A stretch of DNA of 64,000 nt from Anadara kagoshimensis. Lineage: Eukaryota; Mollusca; Bivalvia; Arcoida; Arcidae. Positions 1-11,100 of the stretch are shown here, one piece after another. Made by a program: the position numbers and the translations under genes. The stretch is from assembly GCA_021292105.1 (NCBI GenBank), contig CM037862.1:28680798-28744797 (forward strand), given 5' to 3'. Below the pieces are notes generated by a model. The model was not told the DNA's origin, did no database searches, and saw nothing but the letters and a program-made list of their open reading frames with translations. The number at the start of each line of letters is the position of its first letter. The first letter of the stretch is position 1.

Positions 1-2188
1 AGTGATGCCATTATCTGTTTATATAAATTAGTTAAGTTATAACAATTGTATCCATTTCAGTATTTTTTTATATCTGTAACCTAGACCCTAACCCTCTTTA
101 TTCTTCCTATATCTGTAACCTTTGACCCTGAACTGAAGACCTTGATGTATATGATCAGCATGTCAATACCTACAATATTCTAACATACATGCCTATACAA
201 CAAGTTAATAGTCAGTGCATGTTTGAATTTGACTTTTGAACCCATGACCTTGATCTACATCTATTTATAAAAATGATCGTCATGTAAATACCTACAATAA
301 ACTGAAAATCCCATGCGTTATCACCAGAAATGTTTAAAAAAATTAACAATTTGAATCAAAAGTCACAAACTTGGACATGGCCTGTAGCTTTGATCTGACA
401 TTAATTCGAAGAAAATAGCAAGACAGGAATAACAGTGAATTCTCCATACAGTAAACCTTTGTTGCGTTTTAAAAATTATGAACTTTAAGCAAAACACACG
501 TTACCTATTTTCGTCCAGTTTTCATGAAAAACACAATTTTCATATTCCCAGTTATCCTGAATCCAAATATCAAATCGAAATTTGCTTGCACGTTTTGGTT
601 TCAGAGAAAAAGATTTTTTGTCTTTTATGCTATATGTAGTGCGGTAACAGCAGCCATCTTCTTAGACGTGGCCAAATCCCGAACAAAATTGTAAATGCCT
701 GTTACCAAGGCATGATAATCACAAAGTTTCAAATAGTTTTAGAAGAGATAATCAAAATGTAAAGTTTACGACCGACGCACGACACACGACGGACGGTGAT
801 AGATTGCAATAACTCAACTGAGCCCGTGGACCAGGTGAAACCATATATATAAACTACATTTTTCCTTTTCAAAATGGTATTTGACACGAACAGTTTAACT
901 TGCCTTACAGACTACCTTTATATGAAGGCCACTTGCTTTTAAAAGTTAATACAAATGTATCTCAATTGCTCTTTATTCATGTCATTCGAAACTTGTTTAA
1001 GGGCAACCTACCCATAAACCCACTTTTACGTGTTCCCTTGAGTTGCCTTTATCAGCAGGATTGACTGTAGTTTTATTTGTGTAATATAAGTCGGTTTACC
1101 CTTTCGCAAGTGTTTCCTTTTCGGAGAATAGCATGTACATTGTATGTTGTTGTTTTTTCTTTATTGGTTCAAGTTACGAACTGTATGGTTCTGCATGTTT
1201 TCTTTCAAAAATAAAATCATGTTCTGCAATGCTTTCTGAATCACTTCTGAAACAACCAGTGAAGATTTAATCGATAAAGACGTTTGTTCTAAAGTTATAA
1301 TGAAGAGTGTGTTCTGTCAATTGCGAATCATATTAAACGGAAAGCGTAACATGTCTTCACGTAAAGCATAACACAGCTGGTCGGAAAGCGTAACATTTAT
1401 GCTACTCAGCTTAAACGAAACATTAAATTTCGCTTAAAAGCAGAATAAAGCTTCTGTCTTCAAAAGTTTATGAAAATATAGACATTTCTTGATAATTTTG
1501 AGTAGAAACATCATTTGAATCCAAACCCGTTTAAACAAAATCAACTGCTAAACAAAGGGACCGGCCAAAAATGGAAATGTTACAGGAACGTGGAAAATAT
1601 GACTATTTCTTGCAAGATTTTATATGAGGCAGTTAAGTACCATCAAATATAATGCGAATGAACTTTTGCTTTCTTTTAAAGTTTCGTTTTTGTGAAGTTG
1701 TATGAAAAACCGTGTTCTTTGCTCTTTAACGTAAAGCGTAACGACCAAAAATGTATCATTTTACTCGGACGTAAATGAAAACCGACGGAATACTCCGACG
1801 TAAATGAAATACGGTGTATCAGGATTACCCCCGTGACCAAGAAGTCATCATTCTTGTTGATATCATCCTTGCAGTGTTTTTACCCGAATTGGATGGAAAC
1901 CTAAATATGATAATGACAATTCAAATGGTTTTTATACCCATCATCAGTGGAAGTTACTGAATACCTGGCCTACTGGGTAAATCTGTAACAATGACTGACA
2001 GATGCGGTTTTGATGCTAATTTCAAGCACCTAGAATCTACCTCCGTCTAAAACCTACGATGCTCCACTTTTAAGCAACAATTGGCAGATGTTGTCAACTT
2101 AAGTTAAAACCTACGGTCCTTTTTAGCAATGATTGACAGATCATTGACAGATGTGTCAATTTCCTCTTTATTTGTATTTCTATCGGAA
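1..2188. other. Non-coding, old dispersed repeats
   Basis: No gene is recognised here. The first 850 bases contain phrases with the rhythm of mollusc dispersed repeats: runs of 'gaccttgat'/'gaccctgaac' near 60-260, and a stretch of CGACG-type words near 770-800 followed by a degenerate tail at 800-850. From about 1330 to 1830 short words such as 'ggaaagcgtaac' and 'cgtaaatgaaa' recur without a clear period. I see no splice-framed open reading frame with protein-like composition. Confidence 0.4.
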
Positions 2189-2316
2189 TCCCAATATTAC
2201 ATTGCTGTTGGGGTGACAGTCCATTTTGTCACTGAGAAATTTTATTGTCGTCGAGGTTCACAATTTCGACGGGTGACAAATATGGACCGTCATCCTATCA
2301 GAAATGTAATATTTAT
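2189..2316. mobile_element. Small foldback (MITE-like) element
   Basis: Two imperfect inverted arms of about 40 bp (2193-2231 and 2271-2314) face each other across about 40 bp. Each arm runs from an 'aatattacatt' outer end to an inner 'ttgtcac' end. The inner ends resemble those of the longer perfect hairpin at 59707-59836, so both may belong to one family. There is no coding capacity, and the apparent reading frame across it simply reads through the arms. Confidence 0.6.
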
Positions 2317-2937
2317 TTGTTGGATTTTATTATACTGTGCAATCACCTCCCGTTTTGAATGTAATCGACGCAGAACATTTTCAATTGTTCATTCAAAGCT
2401 TGTTTTGAAAAAAAACTTCAAATGCACTATTTTCTGCACTCAGAAATCCTCGAAATAATCTTACGCTTCTTTTCACGGTTCGCTGTGCATCTTTTGCATC
2501 TTTTTGCTCTGTCAATTGCTTCAGCGTTTCTTCATTAACAGACAGAAATCTACTTAGATGTCATTGTCAGACTGACGGTTAGCTGTCATCTTAAGGAACC
2601 AATGACGCTTGAAACATTAATCATTGTTAACATGACTTTAGAAGAGCGTTGTACCGATTTAGAAGACGAATGCGTTCGAACCACATACGCATTTTTTCGT
2701 AATGGCAACTGCTCACGTAATGTCACCCTGTGCGTCAGATTTTCTGAAATCTGAGGGTGACATTAAATTTACCCACACGCTTATTAAACAATCAAATTTC
2801 GAGATATTCACAATAGGTATATTAATACAAACTGCATTTTTAAAATCAGGTCAGGTTGTTTTTGCCATTCTTTGACTGCTCTTTTTTAATATTATTAAAA
2901 CTAATTTTTTGTGTTTTGTTTTAAAATATAATGAAGT

Positions 2938-3435
2938 TTCACTGTGGTACAGCGTACACGGGATATTAAAGCATAAAATGAGCAAAACAGCCAGTGTAAA
3001 CAACACCAGTGGGAGTCGAAAGCCGATTTTTGACTTATCTGTTCATTTTAACATGTGATGGTGTATTGTGGCATCAATCGGACACATAAATGATTCTATT
3101 GAAATAGTTAACTGCATCTGATACACTGTTTAAACTTTAAAACAAATTGATAAAGCGCAAGTGCTCACCTGAGATTTTGCCGTCGTCGGGAGTTTCTTTC
3201 CAATATTTAAAATTTCACCTGATAAATAAAAATTCTGAAGCGTACAATTCCTCTAGGATGTTTAGAACTACATGTCGACCAAATTTCAGCTCAATGTATT
3301 GAGATATAAAGGAGCAGGAGACGTTGGAGGATAACATGCGGTGTACTGGGAATTGCAAAAAGGTGTACTGGGTATTGGCAATTAAGGAGCAAGTAGGTGT
3401 ACTGGGAATTGAGGATTCAAATATCTTGCCAGCTG
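2938..3435 (+). repeat. Left arm of a large inverted repeat pair
   Basis: This ~490-bp stretch reappears in reverse complement at 6690-7175 with high similarity over its whole length, for example around 'gtggtacagcgtacacggg', 'gcgcaagtgctcacctg' and 'gtcgaccaaatttcagctca'. It includes three copies of the phrase 'gtgtactggg'. The two copies probably come from one dispersed repeat inserted in both orientations, or from an inverted duplication. No protein is evident. Confidence 0.8.
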
Positions 3436-4050
3436 TGCGATTTGCATGTTTTAATGAATTTATATAGAATTTATACTTCTTTTTCAATGACAAACAAAAC
3501 AATTAATTATATAGTGAAAATCTTCAACATCTGTAATTATTAGTAATGCATTATAGACGAGATGAAGATGAAACATGCATAGATCACATCTTTAACACAT
3601 ATTTCCCCGATATATGTAGATTGAGAGAGATCCAAGTGTTTACTAAATAAAACCATTACAATGTCAAAATATAATCCGTTCTTAAATTGTTAAAGTTTGA
3701 CAGTGTCATAGCAAATGCAACTAGTGAAAGTAAAGAAAAAAAACTTTGTAGTTTGGAACTGAGCAGGAAAATGAAGATTACAATTTGAGAAATCTTTTAA
3801 AATATTTAACCTAATGTCATTAGATCGAATCGACCAGCTAAAATATGACTTATTTATATCAAAGGTCAAGATGAGACAGTCGTCGAAAGGAGGTATCTGG
3901 TGTAAAACAGATCAACAAATGAGACGAGAGTAAAATCAAACGTCTTGAAACTGTTTTATAAATAAAAAGTTTTAACAATATAACACATTTTTTCATTTTT
4001 AACATGTTAAACATAGTTCATAGTGTCATATGTTTATTTTAATTTTTATT
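3436..4050. other. Non-coding spacer inside the inverted repeat pair
   Basis: AT-rich sequence without recognisable genes or strong repeats. Confidence 0.4.
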
Positions 4051-4053
4051 TAC

Positions 4054-4812
4054 GAGGGCCAATCAATAAGAAACCAGCTTAACCTTTTTCCGGATTAGAC
4101 CCACCTCTTCTTTTTAATGTAATTCAGTGCCTTCTAGTGTGATGCACTTATCCATCACCCCAGATCTGAAAAAGAGAGGGTCATTTCCATTGACACACTC
4201 CTCAACTGTCTTCATGACTTCTTGGTCAGACCTGAAATGACGCCCTCGGGTATCATTTTTCAATTTTGGGAAAAGAAGAAGTCGCTACGAGCTAGGCAGA
4301 ATGTGGTATTTCGCCCCACAGCCTTCATTGTAACTTTGCAACTGTGTACTCTTGCGTTGTCCTGTTGCGGCGGTTTCACAGATATCAGTTCTCGTGTGGT
4401 CTAGCAAGTTTGCATAGTGCACTCCAGTTATCATTGTACTTCTCTTTGGTTAAAAGTCACACACAATAACACCTTTTGCGTCCCAAAATACTGTGGTCAT
4501 CACCTTGCCAGTAGACTAATGCTTTTTAACCTTCTTTGGCCTAGGGGACCCAGGCCCTATCCACTGACGACTCTGTGCTTTATTGTCTGGCTCATATTAT
4601 TGTACCAAAATCTCGTATACAGTCTTTAGACGCAAAAGAAAATCATCTTTTGACATAAACGCTTCAACAAGGCGCCGTATACTGATGCTTTGGTTGTCAA
4701 AAATCCGCTCGATAGATTTTTTTAAATTAATGTGTTCAGAAAGCAAATATAGTTTTATCAAATAATATAGAAAAATCCTAATGTCAACCGATTCGATTTT
4801 CTGCAAATCCAC
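4054..4812 (-). pseudogene. Decayed mariner-family transposase
   Basis: Read on the minus strand in three broken frames, this stretch gives a string of mariner transposase landmarks in the right order. They are a helix-turn-helix-like segment (IERIFDNQSISIRRLVEAF), then PRPKKVKK with STGKVMTTVFWDAKGVIVCDF, then QDNARVHSCKVTM, then FPKLKN...GRHFRSDQEVMKTVEE, and a C-terminus ending near MDKCITLEGTELH. These match the family's conserved blocks around the catalytic aspartates. Several stops and frame changes interrupt it, so it is a dead copy. The end near 4054 ('gagggccaatcaataag') looks like a terminal repeat, but no partner was found. Confidence 0.8.
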
Positions 4813-5111
4813 GATGAAAGCTCAATTTTCATCTACATGTATTCAAAATTTCCAGTTTTTAGACACTGCCATTTTTGGCCTGTTAGTTTATCATAACCAT
4901 AGCATTTCAGAAATAATGCACTTAGTAAAATATTATATACATTTTTTTTTTAATTCCTTAATATCGGATGTGCAACTCAAAAATGTGTATACCGTTACGC
5001 TCTGCAAAAAGTGCCTAAAACTATATCGACACCTCGATACGCGTGTAATTTTGTATCCGGGTATAAAACGTGTATTGAAACAAGGCACAAAAATAATGGC
5101 CGTGTCGGACA
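4813..5111. other. Non-coding, no feature seen
   Basis: AT-rich sequence between the mariner relic and a SINE. It could include the decayed 5' end of the mariner element, but no terminal repeat is visible. Confidence 0.3.
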
Positions 5112-5515
5112 ATCGGAAATAGGTTGGTTGGTTGGTTAACGTCGCATCAGCAATTTTCCAGCTATTCGCGACGAGAACTATTAATTTTATTAATCTATGA
5201 ACAAGTTCGTGTATGCATGTGAAGTGCGAGTGTGTTTTATGGTCTGCTTTGTAATAGGGCGCACTCGTGGCGACTTTAACGTGCTAGCTCACAGAGTCGG
5301 TATGCCGCAGACAAGCGTACCACTCCCCAGGCACATTATACTGATACCAGATAAACCAGTAAAGGCCAACGGCAAGGAAAAATTACTTTCCCGCATGTGG
5401 TCTGAGTGGGACTCGAACACACAGCGGAGAGAGACCCTGGATTTGTTTTGTAGACTGATGTTTTATTCATTAGGCAACCGCGGCCTCTCAATCGGAAATG
5501 GGATACTAGGATGGT
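5112..5515 (-). mobile_element. tRNA-headed SINE, family C, copy 1
   Basis: On the minus strand the element begins with a tRNA-like head (internal promoter box B recognisable as the complement of 'ggactcgaacacac'). It continues through a ~300-bp body and ends in a (GGTT/AACC)n tail at 5112-5137. A second copy of the same family lies at 24749-25112, also on the minus strand. Just inside the tail is the motif GACGTTAA, which resembles the 3' motif of the other SINE families here. It cannot encode protein. Confidence 0.8.
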
Positions 5516-5915
5516 CCCTCGTAAAATGAGATATAAAAAACTCTACACATTCTACATACATGTTTCTATAATGCCTATATTGTCTTTTTGAGTCTAGTGG
5601 CATTAACGTAAAGACCACCTCTAAATAAGAACAGCTTGTTTATTGAAGCCAGTATGTTCTTTGTAAATGCAACCTACATACTGATAACGGTGCACAATTC
5701 CGACCACTCATAAGTGATGCTGTTTAAAACGTGATATATTTTACCTTGAATCGACAATTTTTAATCATTCTATAGACAATAACAAGTATTACTAATAATA
5801 AAAATAAGGTATTACACATATACCAAGCACCAACTGGCTGCAGTTTCACTATCATTTCCTAAGACTTGTCTCATTTAAATAGGCTACTTTTAGCAGAACA
5901 GCACATCTTTACTTA
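5516..5915. other. Non-coding, no feature seen
   Basis: AT-rich sequence between a SINE and a mariner relic. No gene or repeat recognised. Confidence 0.35.
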
Positions 5916-5919
5916 GCTT

Positions 5920-6425
5920 TCCGTCATTTCTTGAATTTAATAATTTTCCGTAACTGCATCATAAGTGATGAATAGTATGTGTCATTGATTGTTTGTCCCT
6001 TTTGGAGATAACCTACCACCAGATTACGATCAGCATCACTGGAAGCCGAGGTCATACCCTCTCCAGCTGATGTAACAGTATTGGTCTTTTTTTTCAGGGT
6101 GATCAAGTGTAAACTTTGGCCACTGGGGTGAATTGATAAACCCACGTTTATTCCATAGTAACTTATCTCTGGAAAAAGCACAAAACAAAGTGCACTTGAT
6201 GTGCTTCTGACCAATTGTCAGATGCCTTGGTAAGTTGGTACCCAACTGAAAGCATTTCTCATTGCAAGATTTTCTGTCAGAATTAAATATAATACATGTA
6301 TTCCCTGTGAAATGCCAACTGGCTACATACCACTCTGTAACTCGCTTGTCAGTCGTAACAATATCATAAACTTTATTGACCTTTTCTGGGGTTGCATCAA
6401 TGACAGACCAAGGGCCTTTCTGTTG
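5920..6425 (-). pseudogene. Second decayed mariner transposase
   Basis: Minus-strand fragments show mariner landmarks in two or three frames. They are an N-terminal DNA-binding segment read as SVIDATPEKVNKVYDIVTTDKRVTE (about 6420-6330) and then, after a gap, SAGEGMTSASSDADRNLVVGYLQKGQTI NDTYYSSLMMQLRKIIK (about 6070-5925). The latter matches the family's SAGKVM..VFWD..G...DYLQKGQTINGEYY block. The copy is broken by several frame changes and lacks the C-terminal third. It differs in sequence from the relic at 4054-4812, so the two are separate insertions in the same orientation. Confidence 0.75.
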
Positions 6426-6689
6426 CGTTTAAATCCCACAACCCACATTTCGAAGGTCATATTTTCCTAGTGTGGATACCATATTAGTTTGGATATCCTT
6501 AAGTGTTAAACATTTTAATGAAACTATGGAATCACTCTATGTCTCTTAATATTGGCGATCTACCTAATTCAATTTTGAAATCAAGGTTAGAGCCTTTACT
6601 ATGAACACCTTATATAAACTTGCACAGTGAAACTTATTTATTATTGTATGCACCATGCATACAATTTCTTTAACAATTGGGACTTGAAA
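6426..6689. other. Non-coding, no feature seen
   Basis: No gene recognised. A short AT-rich spacer before the right arm of the inverted repeat. Confidence 0.3.
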
Positions 6690-7175
6690 ATAATGTTATA
6701 CACGATTCCCGGTAACCGTAATTTTGCAATTCCCAGTACACTAAACCGGTGATGAAAATCAATTCCCAGTACACCACGTCGATCTTTCAACGTCTCCTGC
6801 TCCTTTATTTTACAATACATTGAGCTGAAATTTGGTCGACATGTAGTTCTTAACATCCTAGAGGAATTGTACGCTTCAGAAATTTTAATCAAGAAGTGAA
6901 AATTGAAATATTGAACAGAAACTCCAGGCGACTGCAAAATCACAGGTGAGCACTTGCGCTTGATCAATTTGTTTTAAAGTTTAAACAGTGTATCAGATGC
7001 AGTTAACTATTTCAATAGAAACGTTTATGTGTCCGATCGATGACCCAATACACCATCACATGTTAAAATGAACAGATAAGTCAAAAATCGGCTTTCGACT
7101 CACGCTGGTGTTGTTTACACTAGCTGTTTTGCTCATTTTATGCTTTAATATCCCGTGTACGCTGTACCACAGTGA
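6690..7175 (-). repeat. Right arm of a large inverted repeat pair
   Basis: Reverse complement of 2938-3435, with similarity running from the 'gtggtacagcgtacacggg' end (near 7170) to the 'gtgtactgggaattg' repeats (near 6730). The spacing of 3.3 kb between the arms is filled by two mariner relics and one SINE. Confidence 0.8.
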
Positions 7176-7519
7176 GTTTTATGTTTTATCTTTTACAAAT
7201 CATTAAACTTTTTAATACAATCATTTTTTCTTTACAAAATATAAAAATGTTAACATTGATTCAATATCAATATCAATTAAAAAATAGATTTTTTCTGCTT
7301 ATGGTGAATTTGTATATGCTATGCTATGCTATAGTAGAGTTTGTTTCAAGGACGGAAAATTTATACATCACAACAAGCTGCTTACAAATAAATGGTTGAA
7401 TCAGGGATACCGGTACTGCAAGCCTTTGCTTACCGAGGCCCTCAAAAAGTTTTATATCCCGACTTTGGATGACCACAAGAAAACAAAATAGTTTGCAGAG
7501 ATGTGGTTCAAAATACATG

Positions 7520-7701
7520 TACAGTCAAACCTGTCTATAAGCCACCAATGGGAACCAGTAAAATTGGCTTTTATGGGCAGGTGGTCTTTATATACAGGTT
7601 CAAATAATATAAAAAATAACAATTTGGATACAGTTCTACTGGTCTTTATAAATAGGTGGCCCTTATACAGAGTTGGCCTTTTAGGGCAGGTTGGACTTTA
7701 T
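7520..7701. mobile_element. Tc1/mariner-pogo-type MITE, copy 1
   Basis: A ~180-bp non-coding element. Its left end TACAGTCAAACCTGTCTATA and right end (reverse complement of TACAGTCCAACCTG-like sequence) form an inverted repeat, with TA at each boundary. The body repeats 'ggcctttat'-like words. A sister copy lies at 33307-33489. TA target duplication with a CAGT start suggests mobilisation by a pogo or other Tc1/mariner transposase; this is an inference. Confidence 0.65.
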
Positions 7702-8000
7702 ATGTATATCTGTCTTTACAAATAAGGATATTGAGGATATTGTATCATGCAGCTTAATTTTGAATATACAACAGAGGTCAATAAAAGCAAACAACAACGT
7801 AACATATAAAATATATAATTTAATTTAGACATTGGATTTATACATATCCCGTACATATCCCATACGTGAACTGATACTGCTGTTATCTTGGTGTCTTGAT
7901 ATCAGTTTTATGACTTAAGAAGATGAGTTAAAATCTATGTATGACCTTGTCATAATACACACTACATGACCGAATCCGGCTTCGTTCAGTGTAGGATTCA
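7702..8000. other. Upstream region of the first transporter gene
   Basis: AT-rich sequence preceding the 43-bp repeats and the first transporter start. It should contain the promoter, but no convincing core promoter element can be named. Confidence 0.3.
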
Positions 8001-8148
8001 CTTGTCGTCTGCTGCGACGCTGAGTTGTTAAGTTTCCAGTTCTCTTGTCATCTGCAGTGAAGCGGAGTTGTGAAGTTTCAATTTCACTTATCATCTGCTG
8101 CGAAGCTGAGTTGTGAAGTTTCAGATTCACGTGTCATCTGTTATGAGG
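8001..8148 (+). repeat. 43-bp tandem repeat in the 5' leader of the first transporter
   Basis: Three full units (8001-8043, 8044-8086, 8087-8129) and a partial fourth (8130-8148) share the core 'tgctgcgaagctgagttgtg' with point differences. The array ends 11 bases before the preferred start codon at 8160. The transporter frame is open through part of it, with an in-frame ATG at 8070, but 43 is not a multiple of three, so the units do not encode a repeated peptide. Confidence 0.85.
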
Positions 8149-8159
8149 CAAATGCCAAA

Positions 8160-11100
8160 ATGATGTCAAGCACAGATTCTGAAGATAAACCACTTCTAGC
8201 AAAGAATACGCTTTATGACAAAGATTTTGAAACAAAAGTACATTTCTCTACAACAAAAGTGATCATTTTGAGCATTGCAACGACATTATTTAACTGCTCA
8301 CTGCAGATAAGTAATCTAACAGTTAACCAATATGTATATAAATGGCTAGACGATCACCATGGTAACGGAACAACAAACGTGAACAATTCTTCAACAACAA
8401 GGAATATAACCTCAGCTTGTCAAATTAACGAGAATTCAGATGAGAATAAGCTTCAGCAGACGACATCAAACTGGTTATGGTATTTTACATTAACCGAGTA
8501 TGGATTGCCGTTATTGACTGTTTTAACACTCGGATTAAATTCGGATTTTATCGGACGAAAACCTTTAATGTTGCTATCTTTATTCGGAAATACGATAATG
8601 AGTGGTTTAATCGTATGGTTTATTTACATGGACTGGGATCTTGCGTACTTCGTCATAGCTTTTGGTGTTGGTGGTATATCCGGTGCACGTTATACATTTC
8701 ACATTGGTTACCTCGGCTTGGTTGCTGACACAACAAATAAATCAAAAGCACGTTCATTTAAAATTGCCGTTTTAGATATTTTTATGGCACTTGGTAGAAG
8801 TTCTGCTCAACTTACAACAGGATATGTCATAAAATTATTAGGATATGTTTACCCGGTGATAATTTCATGTGGATGCTGTTTTACGAGTTTGATACTTGTG
8901 CTTTTGTTTATCCCTGAGACTAAGGTGCTCGGAAATAAAACGAAGGAGAATTTGTCAATCCGAAGCGCATACGTCAATACTGCTGGATTATTTCAAATCA
9001 AAAACAAATTCGGCAATCATTTCAATTGGAAGTTAACTTTATGTTTTATTTCATTCATTGTGTTCTTTATGCCTTACGTCTCCCGGTTCAATATTGAGAT
9101 ATTATTTCAGTTACGGTCGCCATTTTGTTACACATCAGACATGATAAGTTGGTTCCAATTTGCCAAAGAATGTGTTCAGAACATTACAGGGACTGCTCTG
9201 ATTAAGTTGTTTCACAGATGTTGCAGTGATGAGTTGATCGTTTTTATTGGCTGTGTAACCGGAACATCATATTTCGTCGTTGAAGCATTTGCTAAGGAAT
9301 CTTCAGTACTTTTCATAGGTAATGTAAAATTTAGAAAAAATAAACGTGTTTGAAGCCTTTGTCACGATTCTGTCACTTGTATCGATGCGGTCATTTGTGG
9401 GATGGTGAAAGATACCAAGGGCACCCATAGCGGGAAACCATAAACCTTCGACAAGCAAATTTACAAATTGTCCGCAGTAGAATAACTTTTTCTCCCTTCT
9501 CTTGCACTGACTCGCTCCAAGTCATTCTCAGCTCTTTGAGTTCAGCTTTTACTGCTCAAATTCCTGTTTGTTTCGCGGATAGGCTCTTTGTCCTTTAGTG
9601 TCCAATAATTGAAAGGACAGTTTCAGCGTTGTTTGATGTTTGTATTCGAAAGACATGCTCCAAACAGATGAATATTTTTGTATTGGATTTTTTATTAGTT
9701 TATTATTATATTTTGTATGTATTTAGGTACAGATGTTGCTATTGGTTTTATGTTTTAGATATTTCTGTTGGTATATATTATTTTGAATATGTTTTAGGTA
9801 TAGCAGTTGGTATTTTGGCAACAGTTCCGTTTCCATTATACAGAGGAATAGCTTCACGGATGGTGGATGATGACAAACAAGGTATCCCTATATCGTTCTC
9901 TCTAAATACCCTCGATAGTAAAACCAAGTAAACTACAATTTTCTCTATGCTTAAGATCAATTTATTAATTAATATAAATTATTGGTGGCATCTAAGTTAT
10001 TCGGCTATTTTAATAATAATATTTTTTGGATACTTTTAAGAAGGTCATTTAATGTTATAAATGTATTATTATTTTCTCAATCAGAAGTCTTGTTGGTGAA
10101 GCACTGTTACGCCACATAGCGGTGTTGCCGCATAAACGCGCCCAACACGTCTATGCGGGGAATTCCAACGCATATAGAGGTCCGCCACGTTTATGCGGCG
10201 GCGTTCAACGCATAATGATGTGTTGCTTATATGCGGCGCAAGGCTGCCTTTTTGACGCATAACGATGGCTAATTTTAACGAGTTGGTATGAAATTTAAAA
10301 AGAGCTGATATCTCGACAAAAACGGTGGTGGTGATATAAATTATGACGACGACGGTGACAATTGAGAATTTATGTTGTTGGTGTTGTTGATAATGGTAAT
10401 AATAATACGAGGATGGGGACAGGGACGATGAGAACGCGACGACGATGTTACCGTCGTCGTGCCGACTGCGGTGGCGATTATGACTGTAATGTTGATGATC
10501 GTTAAATTGTGATTTTGGCAGAATTTCAACTTTTGCTTTAATAATAATAATAATAAAAATAATAAGAATAATAATAATAATATAATGATGACCATCACGA
10601 TGGTGTAGGTGCTTTTTGTGAAGGTGGTAATAATGATGGAGGTGTAACTGCAGGTGATGATAGTGATTGTTTTCTTTTTGCGGCGGAACGTAGTCTTTTT
10701 GCCACATAAAAGCTTTCTCTTTATGCGTTGAAATTCCCCGCATAGACGTGTTGGAACACGTTTATGCGACAACACCGCTATGTGGCGTAACAAAGCACTA
10801 CTATGGAAAACAATCACTCTTTAGTTCTCTGATCGCATATATACAACTACGGTAAAGCGTGGGATCGACCCAAGACTTGAACTTCAGTGGATATATCCAC
10901 TGAAGTTCAAGTCTTGGGTTCTTTTGTCAAGCACTTGGCATTACGAAATAAAAGTCACGATTCTTTCGGATGAAACTTAAAATAAACAAGGTCACGTGTC
11001 ACGGTAGAAGTGGGACGATTTAGAACCCTACTGTATAATGCCATCAGCGCAACGGAAAGGCAAAATAGCTGCACCTTCGCCTATAGCTAGTGTCGTCTCG

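Noticed and set aside
2129-2458. 109-codon open frame
   Set aside because: It reads straight through both arms of a foldback element and has no domain-like composition.
8070-8159. Upstream start of the first transporter at 8070
   Set aside because: It would translate part of a 43-bp leader minisatellite, and the paralogue has no comparable extension. The start at 8160 gives a matching acidic di-leucine N-terminus.
10081-10817. Two long overlapping minus-strand open frames (220 and 158 codons)
   Set aside because: Composition is low-complexity His/Ile/Ser/Thr from triplet repeats, and both lie across an inverted-repeat element.
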